The position numbers were made by a program, and so were the translations under genes. 64,000 nt of DNA from Hymenobacter terrenus (GTDB taxonomy: Bacteria; Bacteroidota; Bacteroidia; Cytophagales; Hymenobacteraceae). The DNA lies in the NCBI RefSeq assembly GCF_000972495.1, contig NZ_LATM01000021.1:1-64000 (forward strand), written 5' to 3'. Of the stretch, positions 41,984 through 49,859 are shown piece by piece (the stretch's first letter is position 1; each line of letters starts with the position of its first letter). The notes below the pieces were generated by a model, which was not told the origin of the DNA, ran no database searches, and worked only from the letters and a program-made list of their open reading frames with translations.

Positions 41984-42435
41984 AGTAGTAACGAAGGGAA
42001 GGAAGAGGTGTGGCTTAACGGACATCAAAACCAAGCAGCAGCCGGTAGTGGATGGATTGTCCGCATTCGCGAGACAGGAGAATACGTGCAAAGGCTGCTT
42101 TTGTGCAGCATAAATTTTTGCCTACCCTCGTTTGCCTGCTCTGGAATCCTTTGGGGCTGGCACAGTACCGGGTGAAAGAGGCTGAACAGGTACCTGGAAA
42201 GGGGTAAAAGCTCCGGTTGATTAGCTCTGTGGGTACGATGGCGCGGCCGGCGGCCCATGCCAGTTGGTAGTAAGTCTCTGGCTCACCATCGCCCACACCA
42301 TTAGGAAGCTGTATTGTTCTACAGTGACCGGCCGGAAGCCAGTGAATAATCGGCACCGGCTACAGGTCCGCGCCATCGTTTCGGGTTGGCCCGCTACTTT
42401 TACCTCCGCATTCCCAATCTCCAAATTTGCTCCGC
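41984..42435. other. Intergenic region upstream of the broken T9SS copy and the M20 peptidase
   Basis: About 450 bp. The first 130 bp correspond to the conserved upstream region of the T9SS paralogues (GCTGC hairpin near 42095). The rest shows no gene, repeat or clear promoter; open frames here are not protein-like. Confidence 0.45.
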
Positions 42436-43800
42436 ATGGCCAATTACCTCGCCGATAACCAAACCCGCTTTCTCACAGAGCTGCTTGACTGGCTTCGCAT
42501 CCCTTCCGTATCGGCCGACCCCAAGTTCCACGATGATGTGCTGCGGGCCGCCGATTACCTCAAAACCCGCCTCGAGGAAGCTGGCGTGCAGAACGTCGAA
42601 ATCTGTCCCACGGCCGGCAATCCGATTGTTTACGGCGACTATCTCACCGACCCGAGCAAGCCCACCGTGCTCGTGTACGGCCACTACGACGTGCAGCCCG
42701 CCGACCCTTACGAGCTATGGACTTCGCCGCCGTTCGAGCCCGTAATTAAGGACGGCAACATCTACGCCCGCGGTGCCTGCGACGATAAAGGCCAGGTCTA
42801 CATGCACGTCAAAGCCTTCGAAATGATGATGCGCGACGGTCAGGGCGGCGTACCCTGCAACATCAAGTTCATGTTCGAGGGCGAGGAGGAAATCGGCTCC
42901 AACAACCTCGAAATCTTCGTGAAAGCCAACAAGGAGAAACTGAAGGCCGACGTCATCCTCATCTCCGACACCGGTATCCTGGCCAACGACGTGCCCAGCA
43001 TTGAGGTGGGTCTGCGCGGCCTCAGCTACCACGAAGTGACCGTGACCGGCCCCAACCGCGACCTGCACTCCGGCCTCTACGGTGGCGCCGTGATGAACCC
43101 CATCAACGCGCTCTGCCAAATGATTGCCAGCCTGCACGACGAAAATGGCCACATCACCATTCCCGGCTTTTATGACAATGTGGACGAGCTAAGCGCCGAG
43201 GAGCGCGCCGAAATGGCCAAAGCTCCGTTCTCGGAAGAGGAATTCAAGCAGAGCATTGGGCTGCCCGCCACGGCCGGTGAAAAAGGCTACTCCACCATGG
43301 AGCGCACCAGCATCCGCCCCACGCTCGACGTAAACGGCATCTGGGGCGGCTACACTGGTGAGGGCGCCAAAACCGTCATCGCCTCGCAGGCCCATGCCAA
43401 AATCTCCATGCGCCTGGTGCCCCACCAGACCTCGGCCGAAATCACCGAGCTGTTCCAGAAGCATTTCAGCAGCATTGCCCCAGCCGGCGTGACAGTGGAA
43501 GTACGCCCCCACCACGGCGGCGAGCCCGTCGTGACTCCTACCAACTCCGTCGCCTACAAAGCTGCCGCCGACGCCATGGAAACCACCTTCGGCAAGCGGC
43601 CGGTGCCCACCCGCGGCGGTGGCTCCATCCCCATTGTAGCCATGTTCAAGTCCGAACTGGGCCTGGATACCGTCCTGCTCGGCTTTGGGCTCGATTCTGA
43701 TGCTATCCATTCGCCCAACGAGCATTTTGGGGTTTTCAACTTTCTGAAGGGAATTGAGACCATCCCGCATTTCTACCGCAACTATGCGGCGGCGCAGTAA
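42436..43800 (+). CDS. M20-family dipeptidase
   Basis: 454 residues from the ATG at 42436. The first metal motif VLVYGHYDVQPADP is near residue 80, RGACDDKGQVYMH with the bridging aspartate near residue 112, and the catalytic FEGEEEIGS near residue 147. The dimerisation domain follows (SYHEVTVTGPNRDLHSGLYGG), and the final metal region ends with SDAIHSPNEHFG. The enzyme is a cytosolic zinc aminoacyl-dipeptidase of the CNDP/PepV type. A strong hairpin follows. No neighbours suggest a special role. Confidence 0.93.
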   Translation: MANYLADNQTRFLTELLDWLRIPSVSADPKFHDDVLRAADYLKTRLEEAGVQNVEICPTAGNPIVYGDYLTDPSKPTVLVYGHYDVQPADPYELWTSPPFEPVIKDGNIYARGACDDKGQVYMHVKAFEMMMRDGQGGVPCNIKFMFEGEEEIGSNNLEIFVKANKEKLKADVILISDTGILANDVPSIEVGLRGLSYHEVTVTGPNRDLHSGLYGGAVMNPINALCQMIASLHDENGHITIPGFYDNVDELSAEERAEMAKAPFSEEEFKQSIGLPATAGEKGYSTMERTSIRPTLDVNGIWGGYTGEGAKTVIASQAHAKISMRLVPHQTSAEITELFQKHFSSIAPAGVTVEVRPHHGGEPVVTPTNSVAYKAAADAMETTFGKRPVPTRGGGSIPIVAMFKSELGLDTVLLGFGLDSDAIHSPNEHFGVFNFLKGIETIPHFYRNYAAAQ

Positions 43801-43811
43801 GAGCGGGACTG

Positions 43812-43876
43812 CCTTATAGCCAACGAAAAGCCCAGCCTTCCTTTGTAGAAAGCTGGGCTTTTCGTTGGCTATAAGG
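43812..43876. terminator. Long bidirectional terminator between M20 peptidase and barrel gene
   Basis: A 25-bp stem (CCTTATAGCCAACGAAAAGC opening strand) with a short loop, between two convergent stop codons; AAAA on each side gives T-runs in both directions. Confidence 0.85.
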
Positions 43877-43878
43877 TG

Positions 43879-44475
43879 CTAGTTGAACGAATAGGTAGCG
43901 TAAAGTTGAAAAGCGCTGTTGCGAGCCCGCGTCTGTTGCTTCAAATTGCCCGTTATATTGATGGATTTAGGAAATTCGGTGAACTCCCCGTTATAGCGCA
44001 AGCCAAGGCCGATGCCCTGCTTGAGTTGGTAGCCCAAGCCCGCCAAATAGCCAAAATCCACGGTTTTGTACAGGTCTTTGGTATCGGCCGACAGGCTGCC
44101 GGCCTCGTACCGGGCTGCTATCAAAAACCCAACCTGTGGGCCTGCTTCGAAAAACAAGCCGTCTCTGTTCAGGTGAAACGCCAGTGGTACATCGATGTAG
44201 TGCAGCCGCGTTTTGAATTCCTCGTTCAACTCACTCACGTCGCCTTTTTGCGAATATAGCAGTTCGGGCTGAAACGCCACCAGTTTGGTGAGGCCCACGT
44301 TGGCAAATACACCGGCGTGGAAACCGAAGCGGTAGTCGGAGTTTGGCGCATCCTTGCCCACAAAATTGGTGAGGGAAGCCCCCGCCTTGAGCCCAAGCGA
44401 AACATCGCTGCGTTGGGCGTGAGCGGCTCTGTGCAGGCCCGCAAATAGTAAAAGAGAGAGAAGAGCTTTTTTCAT
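43879..44475 (-). CDS. Porin-family (PorT-like) outer-membrane beta-barrel protein, copy A
   Basis: 198 residues with a signal peptide (KALLSLLLFAGLHRAAHA). Barrel strands match the PF13568 family: SLGLKAGASLTNFVGKD near the N-terminus, VAFQPELLYSQKGDV, YIDVPLAFHLN and the C-terminal LGLRYNGEFTEF to FQLYATYSFN, ending in an aromatic-Asn pair. It belongs to a cluster of five intact members in a row. A -7-like TAACTTCG lies 24 nt upstream of the start. Function of the family is mostly unknown; some members are adhesins or OmpW-like. Confidence 0.9.
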   Translation of the reverse strand: MKKALLSLLLFAGLHRAAHAQRSDVSLGLKAGASLTNFVGKDAPNSDYRFGFHAGVFANVGLTKLVAFQPELLYSQKGDVSELNEEFKTRLHYIDVPLAFHLNRDGLFFEAGPQVGFLIAARYEAGSLSADTKDLYKTVDFGYLAGLGYQLKQGIGLGLRYNGEFTEFPKSINITGNLKQQTRARNSAFQLYATYSFN

Positions 44476-44552
44476 GGAATACGGATTAAGTACAGCCGCG
44501 AAGTTACGAGGCCCGTTCCGTCACTTTACCACTGCGCCAAGCGTTACCCATG

Positions 44553-44589
44553 AAAAAGCTGCGCTTTTTGCCCGGAAGCGCAGCTTTTT
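44553..44589 (-). terminator. Terminator of the decayed barrel gene
   Basis: Stem AAAAAGCTGCGC and complement with a 13-nt loop and a T-run on the minus strand. Confidence 0.75.
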
Positions 44590-44622
44590 GATTCAGGTCA
44601 TGTGGTGTTGATGTATCGCTTG

Positions 44623-44895
44623 CTAATATCCGTAGCTGAGAGCAGTGCATTCGCTTGTCATGAAATAAAGCAGCTTTGTCTGCACGGAGAATGACCGGCC
44701 GAGGGCTAGGTTAACAAATACGTCAGCGTTGAATTCATATACGAACCACAGGTTTTTCGCTTTGGTATTAATAAAGGTAGCTGCCAAACCACCTGCTTTT
44801 ATCCTTCCTAAGAATCGCTGTGCAAATGAAGCTGGGGGTGGGAGGTATGAGCTAGAAAGGTAGAATTCCAGCGCATAGAAAAGCCCGGTACCCAA
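44623..44895 (-). pseudogene. Decayed porin-family barrel gene
   Basis: The minus strand encodes 90 residues that still resemble the neighbouring barrels: GRIKAGGLAATFI matches GIKAGGSLTSFV, and VFVNLALGRSFSVQTKLLYFM matches VSLGVTDRLSIQPELLYSM. The signal peptide, the dipeptide-rich middle and all C-terminal strands are missing. A terminator persists at 44553-44589, as for the intact copies. Confidence 0.7.
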
Positions 44896-44919
44896 ATGGA
44901 TGCCAGGCTTTTCTATGCG
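44872..44919 (-). terminator. Terminator of barrel copy B
   Basis: Stem CGCATAGAAAAGCC and complement with imperfections and a T-run on the minus strand, 30 bp beyond the stop codon. Confidence 0.75.
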
Positions 44920-44948
44920 GTCTTAGTATGCCCAGTAACGTCGTTCGG

Positions 44949-45572
44949 TTATTTGCTGCTAAATAAGTATCCTACGTAAAACTGAAATGCACTATTGCGA
45001 CCCTGCGGCTGCAATGTCTGGTTCCCATAGTTCGTTGCCTTAGATATATTGGTAAAGCCGCCGTTGTAGCGCAGACCCACCATGAGGCTGTGCGGAGCCT
45101 GAAAGCCCAACCCAAAGGCGTAACCGAAGTCTGTGTCTTTGAACTGAGATTTATTGGAGACACTGTTGCTAGCTGGGCCGCTCTCAACGGTTTCCTTGGC
45201 ACTGAGCAACACGCCCAATTGTGGTCCGGCCTCTAAAAACAGTTGGTCAAATTTTATTTTCGCTAGAATAGGGAAATCCACGTAATGCAGCGTCTGATAG
45301 CCTGTGAAGGTGTTGCCGCTGACCGTGGCCTCGTCTTGGATTCCCTTCATGGAATAAAGTAGTTCAGGCTGGATAGAAAGTCGGTCCGTAACACCTAAGC
45401 TAACTAGTATCCCGCCGTGGAAACCAAGTTTACTGCTGCTACTGCTGTTCACGTCTTTACCAACAAAAGAGGTGAGTGAGCCACCAGCTTTAATGCCAAA
45501 GTGTGAATCTTGAGCATAAGCTGCGCTAGCACTACCGCTAAGCAGAATGAAAGATAGGAGAAGTTTTTTCAC
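44949..45572 (-). CDS. Porin-family outer-membrane beta-barrel protein, copy B
   Basis: 207 residues from a GTG at 45572, chosen because the next residues form the shared signal peptide (KKLLLSFILLSGSASAAYA); the open frame continues further upstream without sense. The barrel signature is HFGIKAGGSLTSFVGKD, RLSIQPELLYSMKG, YVDFPILAKIKFDQLFLEAGPQLG and the terminal FQFYVGYLFSSK. A perfect Bacteroidetes -7 element TAGCTTTG lies 34 nt upstream. Confidence 0.9.
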   Translation of the reverse strand: MKKLLLSFILLSGSASAAYAQDSHFGIKAGGSLTSFVGKDVNSSSSSKLGFHGGILVSLGVTDRLSIQPELLYSMKGIQDEATVSGNTFTGYQTLHYVDFPILAKIKFDQLFLEAGPQLGVLLSAKETVESGPASNSVSNKSQFKDTDFGYAFGLGFQAPHSLMVGLRYNGGFTNISKATNYGNQTLQPQGRNSAFQFYVGYLFSSK

Positions 45573-45605
45573 GAGAAAAAAAGAAGGTTGAAATAAAATT
45601 TCCCG

Positions 45606-45641
45606 CAAAGCTACCGTGCCTACTCGAGTGACGGACACAAT
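45606..45641 (-). promoter_or_regulatory. Promoter of barrel copy B
   Basis: On the minus strand: TAGCTTTG (45613-45606) preceded by a TTG-containing -33 region near 45640. The -7 element is 34 nt before the GTG start, the same distance as in copy C. Confidence 0.5.
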
Positions 45642-45694
45642 AGAGTCCTGAAGTTGTGGAGCGCTTAGCAAGCGTTGAGGGTTTTCACACAGCA

Positions 45695-45728
45695 AAAAGC
45701 CCGGCTTTGTGAACAAAGCCGGGCTTTT
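45695..45728 (-). terminator. Terminator of barrel copy C
   Basis: Perfect stem AAAAGCCCGGCTTTG against its complement with a short loop and a T-run, 19 bp past the stop codon. Confidence 0.85.
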
Positions 45729-45746
45729 ATGTACAGTTTAGGAAGC

Positions 45747-46328
45747 TTATTTACCGCCGAAGAGGTAGCCTACTTGAAATTGGAACACTGAGTTGCGGGT
45801 TTTAGAGTCTCCCGATGGGTCGCTCAGGTCAGTGATGCCGCCATTATAGCGTACGCCAAACTCCAGACCCTGCTCAAGTTGGTAGCCCACACCAGCAATA
45901 TACCCAAGGTCAAGCTTGCGCGAACCGTCAGTACTGGTGCTGATAGTGGTACCATTCAATTCGCTTTTCCGTGCGACTAAGTAACCAGCTTGAGGACCTG
46001 CCTCAAAGAATAGCCCATCAGCTTTCACGCGTAATAGCAGTGGCAGATCAATATAAGTGGAGCGATTTTGACCCTTAATGCTGCCAGATTCGGCTTTAAG
46101 GCCTTTTTGTGAATATAGTAGTTCGGGATGAAACGAAATAAGGTCGCTAAAGCTGAAGTCAGCCATTACACCGGCATTAGCACCGATCAAGTTCTTGAAG
46201 TCATCTGTGCCATCGCCTGACACATTGGCCAGATTAACGCCCGCCTTGATACCAAAACGGGCTTCTTGCGCATTGGATACACCAGTTGCGCCAACAAATA
46301 AGCCTAGAAATAGAGTAAATTTTTTCAT
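45747..46328 (-). CDS. Porin-family outer-membrane beta-barrel protein, copy C
   Basis: 193 residues (a further ATG lies one codon upstream at 46331). A signal peptide KKFTLFLGLFVGATGVSNA is followed by RFGIKAGVNLANVSGDG, ISFHPELLYSQKGL, YIDLPLLLRVKADGLFFEAGPQAG and the end FQFQVGYLFGGK. This is the same family and length as the adjacent copies. The C-terminal aromatic strand fits an outer-membrane barrel. It is monocistronic, with its own promoter element and terminator. Confidence 0.9.
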   Translation of the reverse strand: MKKFTLFLGLFVGATGVSNAQEARFGIKAGVNLANVSGDGTDDFKNLIGANAGVMADFSFSDLISFHPELLYSQKGLKAESGSIKGQNRSTYIDLPLLLRVKADGLFFEAGPQAGYLVARKSELNGTTISTSTDGSRKLDLGYIAGVGYQLEQGLEFGVRYNGGITDLSDPSGDSKTRNSVFQFQVGYLFGGK

Positions 46329-46363
46329 CATTTGAAAAGAGATTGAGGAGGTTAAATGTGCTA

Positions 46364-46371
46364 CAAAGCTA
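46364..46371 (-). promoter_or_regulatory. -7 element of barrel copy C
   Basis: TAGCTTTG on the minus strand, matching TAnnTTTG, at the same distance (about 33 nt) from the start as in copy B. The -33 region is poorly conserved. Confidence 0.45.
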
Positions 46372-46428
46372 ACGGTGAACTTTAAAAGAAGTTGCTTCAC
46401 ATCGATGAATGGCTGAGTAATACAAGCA

Positions 46429-46459
46429 AAAAGGCCCAGCTTCACAAGCTGGGCCTTTT
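46429..46459 (-). terminator. Terminator of barrel copy D
   Basis: Stem AAAAGGCCCAGCTT and complement with a 3-nt loop and T-run on the minus strand. Confidence 0.85.
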
Positions 46460-46483
46460 GGTGCTTTTTAGATAATGAGGAAT

Positions 46484-47158
46484 TTACTTGCCTCCGAAGG
46501 CGTAGCCTACCTGGAACTGGAATACCGAGTTGCGTACGTTGGGGTTGTTACCACTGAGCGGGTTACTACCGGCCTTCACAGGATAAGTGCGGGAAGCCCC
46601 ATCTTTATACACCTGCGAAATGTCGCCGGTGTAGCGAATGCCCAAACTCAAGCCACTGGTAATTTGGTAGCCAATGCCCGCCACGTAACCGACCACAACC
46701 TTGTTGAGGTCATCGGTGCTGGTATTTTTGGTGCTTCTCGTGTCGTCATCACCGGTCTGGGTGAAGTCGCGGTTGTGCAGGACGAAGCTACCTTGGGGCC
46801 CTAGCTCAAAGAAAGGCCCTTTGCCATCATCGCCAGCAGTTAGGCGCAGCATGATGGGTACATCGAGGTAGCCCAGCGTGCTTTTGAAAGTACTGCCATT
46901 GGCGCCTTGAAAGTTATCGACGGAAGCTCCCTTTTGGGAGTAGAGCAGTTCGGGTTGGATAGAAATCAGGTCCGAGATGCCAAAATTTAGAAAGCCCCCC
47001 GCGGCGAAGCCGGCCTTATACTCCGAGCCATCGGAGTCGGTGCCGGAAAAAGTAGCACCATTGAAGCCGCCTTTCAGGCCGTATTTAACACCGGTTTGAG
47101 CACTGGCCGCACTGGCCAAGCCAAGGAGCATAGCCAGAGATAGAATTGTTTTTTTCAT
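46484..47158 (-). CDS. Porin-family outer-membrane beta-barrel protein, copy D
   Basis: 224 residues. Signal peptide KKTILSLAMLLGLASAASA, then KYGLKGGFNGATFSG, SDLISIQPELLYSQKGA, YLDVPIMLRLTAGDDGKGPFFELGPQG and C-terminal FQFQVGYAFGGK. It carries a longer extracellular-type loop (RDFTQTGDDDTRSTKNTSTDD) than copies A to C, in the position where the family varies most. Upstream AT-rich sequence probably holds its promoter. Confidence 0.9.
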   Translation of the reverse strand: MKKTILSLAMLLGLASAASAQTGVKYGLKGGFNGATFSGTDSDGSEYKAGFAAGGFLNFGISDLISIQPELLYSQKGASVDNFQGANGSTFKSTLGYLDVPIMLRLTAGDDGKGPFFELGPQGSFVLHNRDFTQTGDDDTRSTKNTSTDDLNKVVVGYVAGIGYQITSGLSLGIRYTGDISQVYKDGASRTYPVKAGSNPLSGNNPNVRNSVFQFQVGYAFGGK

Positions 47159-47535
47159 GGTTGGAAAGGATAAGATAAATTCTGAAGGAATTCCGTGTAG
47201 TTATTACCACAGATAGTCCTTATACTGATGGGCGTAGTGTCAGGGTTGCGAAAAATAGCGAAGTATTTCTCCCGTATTATTTGTTCATAATCCCTTAATC
47301 AGGTACTGTAGCAGCCTTTTTATGAGTGGTTTAGTATGTACCCGTGCACAGTGATTCAATTTCTAAACCGTTAGCCTATGGACTACTGTGAAGCGATACT
47401 CTTGTGTGCTTATCGCCTGATTGCCGTCTTTCATAATTAGTGGAAATGATAGAGCAAAGGCTGTGCTTTATTCACCCATAAAAAAACGCTGGCCGCTCAG
47501 AAGCAGCCAGCGTTTCAACTCGGAAATGATGTGGT
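47159..47535. other. Intergenic region between barrel copies D and E
   Basis: 377 bp, AT-rich in its middle (47200-47300). It holds the terminator of copy E at 47484-47515 and presumably the promoter of copy D; the nearest -7-like matches are weak (TACTTCG). No gene or repeat was seen. Confidence 0.5.
47484..47515 (-). terminator. Terminator of barrel copy E
   Basis: Stem AAACGCTGGC and complement with a 12-nt loop, followed on the minus strand by TTTTTT. Confidence 0.85.
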
Positions 47536-48285
47536 CTATTGACCAATTGGTAGCAGATAACCCACCTGCAGGGTGAAGGCGTTGTTAAAGGCCTTTGGCT
47601 CGTTATCATTGTTAACGCCCTTCGTATCAATGAGGGAATTGAATCCACGAGCGTAGCGTAAGCCTAGGCTCAAGCCGCTCTCAGTCATGAAGCCGACGCC
47701 CGCTACCCCGGAAATATCGAACTGGGCTAGGTCAGACTTATTGGACGAACCGCGGGATATACCCGTGTAGTCGACAAAGCCACCGCTGGTTTCCACCTTA
47801 TCCTTATCACCATTAGTAAATTTGGTAGTGGTCTGCTGCTTGTTTTTGGAGCCGAATAAGTAGCTCACCTGCGGGCCAAGTTCAAAAAACAGCCCGCCAG
47901 CATTGATTCTAGCCAGAATGGGCACATCAAGGTAATGGAGCACGCGTTGTTGCTCAAACTCAACCTTCGAGACGCCAGCGGCAAGGTTGTTGGTTTGAGT
48001 AGACTCAATCTCGTAGCCTTTGCGGTTGTAAAGCAGCTCGGGGGCAATGGAAAAGAATCCGTCGCTGCTCAGGGGCACGCTAAAGCTGATGCCCGCGTTG
48101 TAGCCCAGCTTGTAGGACCCCAGGTCGGTATTGTAGTTGGGTCCGGTGATTTGCGAGACGTTGTCACCGGAAATATTAGAGTAGGTGGCACCCGCTTTTA
48201 CGCCAATGCGGAATCCGCCAGTGCTTTGTGCTTTGGCAGCCGAAATGCTCAGAGTAGCTAGTGCTAGTGCTATAACCTTTTTCAT
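47536..48285 (-). CDS. Porin-family outer-membrane beta-barrel protein, copy E
   Basis: 249 residues, the longest of the cluster. Signal peptide KKVIALALATLSISAAKA, then RIGVKAGATYSNISGD, FFSIAPELLYNRKGYEIE, YLDVPILARINAGGLFFELGPQVSYLFG and the terminal FTLQVGYLLPIGQ. The C-terminus is atypical for a barrel because it ends IGQ after the aromatic strand. Loops are longer and rich in Asp, Lys and Asn. Confidence 0.9.
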   Translation of the reverse strand: MKKVIALALATLSISAAKAQSTGGFRIGVKAGATYSNISGDNVSQITGPNYNTDLGSYKLGYNAGISFSVPLSSDGFFSIAPELLYNRKGYEIESTQTNNLAAGVSKVEFEQQRVLHYLDVPILARINAGGLFFELGPQVSYLFGSKNKQQTTTKFTNGDKDKVETSGGFVDYTGISRGSSNKSDLAQFDISGVAGVGFMTESGLSLGLRYARGFNSLIDTKGVNNDNEPKAFNNAFTLQVGYLLPIGQ

Positions 48286-48611
48286 GAGAGGGGAAATGCT
48301 TAAAATAAATGGAAAAGAGTCGGTGTAAGAATGGTCACCATCGAGGTGGTAGCAGAGAGAATCCGATTAGCTTTGTTCAAAGCAGGCACTCGTCAATAAG
48401 CAGCGGAGCAGTAGCCGTTTTAGCATTGATGATGAGCGAAAAATCTAATGGATTCACAATGGTGGGTGGGAAGGATGCTGTAGTTGGAAACCTGCGTTAT
48501 AGCGGCTTTTTGAGGAGTGGGGTTACCGAAAAACGAAAAATAAATCTCAGATAAAGCACGGTAATGGCAACTGCTGAGTCGTAAATTTGATGCTATTCTT
48601 GAGCTTTGATT
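48286..48611. other. Divergent intergenic region, barrel copy E and PagL-like gene
   Basis: 326 bp. A TAGCTTTG motif lies on the plus strand at 48368-48375, too far upstream of the PagL-like start to be certain. TATTCTTG near 48594 is a weaker match closer to it. No gene or repeat was found. Confidence 0.4.
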
Positions 48612-49751
48612 ATGGGGCAATCTGTGCTACCGCGGCTGTTTATAAGTGGCTTACCTTTTTTGCTGTTGACGCTGGCTCCCGGCACCGCACGGGCGCAGAC
48701 GGATTCCCTGAAAATTTCCTCAGCGGCCCTGCGGGCGCCCTTGGTGGTGGGGGCCTATATTCAGGGTAGCATCATTATGGCGCACACGGAAGCCATCCGG
48801 CACCTGGCTGTTTCCCATCCCACTGGCTTCGAACTGAACTTCCAGCGGCAGACTACCGGCGCAGCGCCCTGGCACGGTTGGTACAAATACCCCAAAGTGG
48901 GGGTGGCATTTACCTATTACGACTTCCACAACCCCACTCTGGGGCACTTGGTGGCGGTTAGTCCCTACCTCAGCAAGTCATTTTCGCGGGGGCCGAAGCA
49001 CGATTTTAGCTTTCGCCTGGGGGCGGGCTTGGCCTACCTCACCAATCCCTATGACCTGGAAACCAACCATAAAAACACCATCGCTAGCTCGGCCATCAAT
49101 GCCACGCTGCAGATGCGGTTCGACTACGACTACGCCATCACGCCGCACCTGGGCCTGCTGGTTGGCCTCGGCCTAAACCACTACTCCAACGGAGCTACTA
49201 CTAAGCCCAACTTTGGCATAAATCTGCCCTCCGTGGTGCTGGGCCTCAACTACCACGAGCAGCGACCGGCCCCGCAAATCAACGCCAACGCCCCCGCACC
49301 GGCCGAAGTGGGCCAGAATTTCTTCAACGTGAGCACGAGCATCGGCTACAAGCAGCGCAGTCAGAGCGACGTTGAGAAGTATCTTGTCAATTCACTCACG
49401 TTTGCCGTGGGTCGCCGCGTCAGCCACAAATCCAACCTGCTGGCGGGCATAGAGGGCTTTTATGACCGCAGCCTGAAAGCGCAACTGAAAGACACCACTC
49501 GCGCGGGTATAAAGCAGCCCGACGTGAAAAAAGTAGGAGTATTTGTGGGCCACGAGCTGCTGTTTGGCCGACTAGCTTTCGTCTCGCACCTAGGCTTTTA
49601 CGTGTACGAACCCTACAAGTCGAGCACGTTTTACTACGAGCGGCTGGGCCTGAAATATCATTTCACCAGCCTGCTTTTCGGGGCCGTGGATTTAAAAGTT
49701 CATCGCGGATCTGCCGACGTAATTGAGTTTAAGGTAGGAGCAAAGCTCTAA
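48612..49751 (+). CDS. PagL-like acyloxyacyl hydrolase (lipid A deacylase family)
   Basis: 379 residues from the ATG at 48612. The signal peptide (LFISGLPFLLLTLAPGTARA) precedes a barrel in two halves. GLGLNHYSNGATTKPNFGIN near residue 195 contains the His-x-Ser arrangement of PagL active sites, and VGVAFTYYDFHNP earlier also fits. PagL removes an acyl chain from lipid A in the outer membrane. The protein is about twice as long as PagL of Gram-negative pathogens; the C-terminal half has its own barrel-like strands. It sits in a block of lipopolysaccharide-related genes. Confidence 0.75.
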   Translation: MGQSVLPRLFISGLPFLLLTLAPGTARAQTDSLKISSAALRAPLVVGAYIQGSIIMAHTEAIRHLAVSHPTGFELNFQRQTTGAAPWHGWYKYPKVGVAFTYYDFHNPTLGHLVAVSPYLSKSFSRGPKHDFSFRLGAGLAYLTNPYDLETNHKNTIASSAINATLQMRFDYDYAITPHLGLLVGLGLNHYSNGATTKPNFGINLPSVVLGLNYHEQRPAPQINANAPAPAEVGQNFFNVSTSIGYKQRSQSDVEKYLVNSLTFAVGRRVSHKSNLLAGIEGFYDRSLKAQLKDTTRAGIKQPDVKKVGVFVGHELLFGRLAFVSHLGFYVYEPYKSSTFYYERLGLKYHFTSLLFGAVDLKVHRGSADVIEFKVGAKL

Positions 49752-49763
49752 GGCTGGCAAAAC

Positions 49764-49783
49764 GCCGCCTCTGTTTGCGGCGC
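49764..49783 (-). terminator. Small terminator downstream of pyrD
   Basis: CGCCGC paired with GCGGCG, an 8-nt loop, and a T-run on the minus strand. Confidence 0.5.
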
Positions 49784-49859
49784 TGGGTCACCCTGTGCTT
49801 CTGCTGTTTAGGCTTCTTTTGATTCAGCTTTCTATGGTCTACTGCCCTCGGCCTATCGG

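Noticed and set aside
42015..42356. 113-codon minus-strand frame upstream of the M20 peptidase
   Set aside because: No signal, domain or sensible composition; overlaps the remnant upstream region of the T9SS family.
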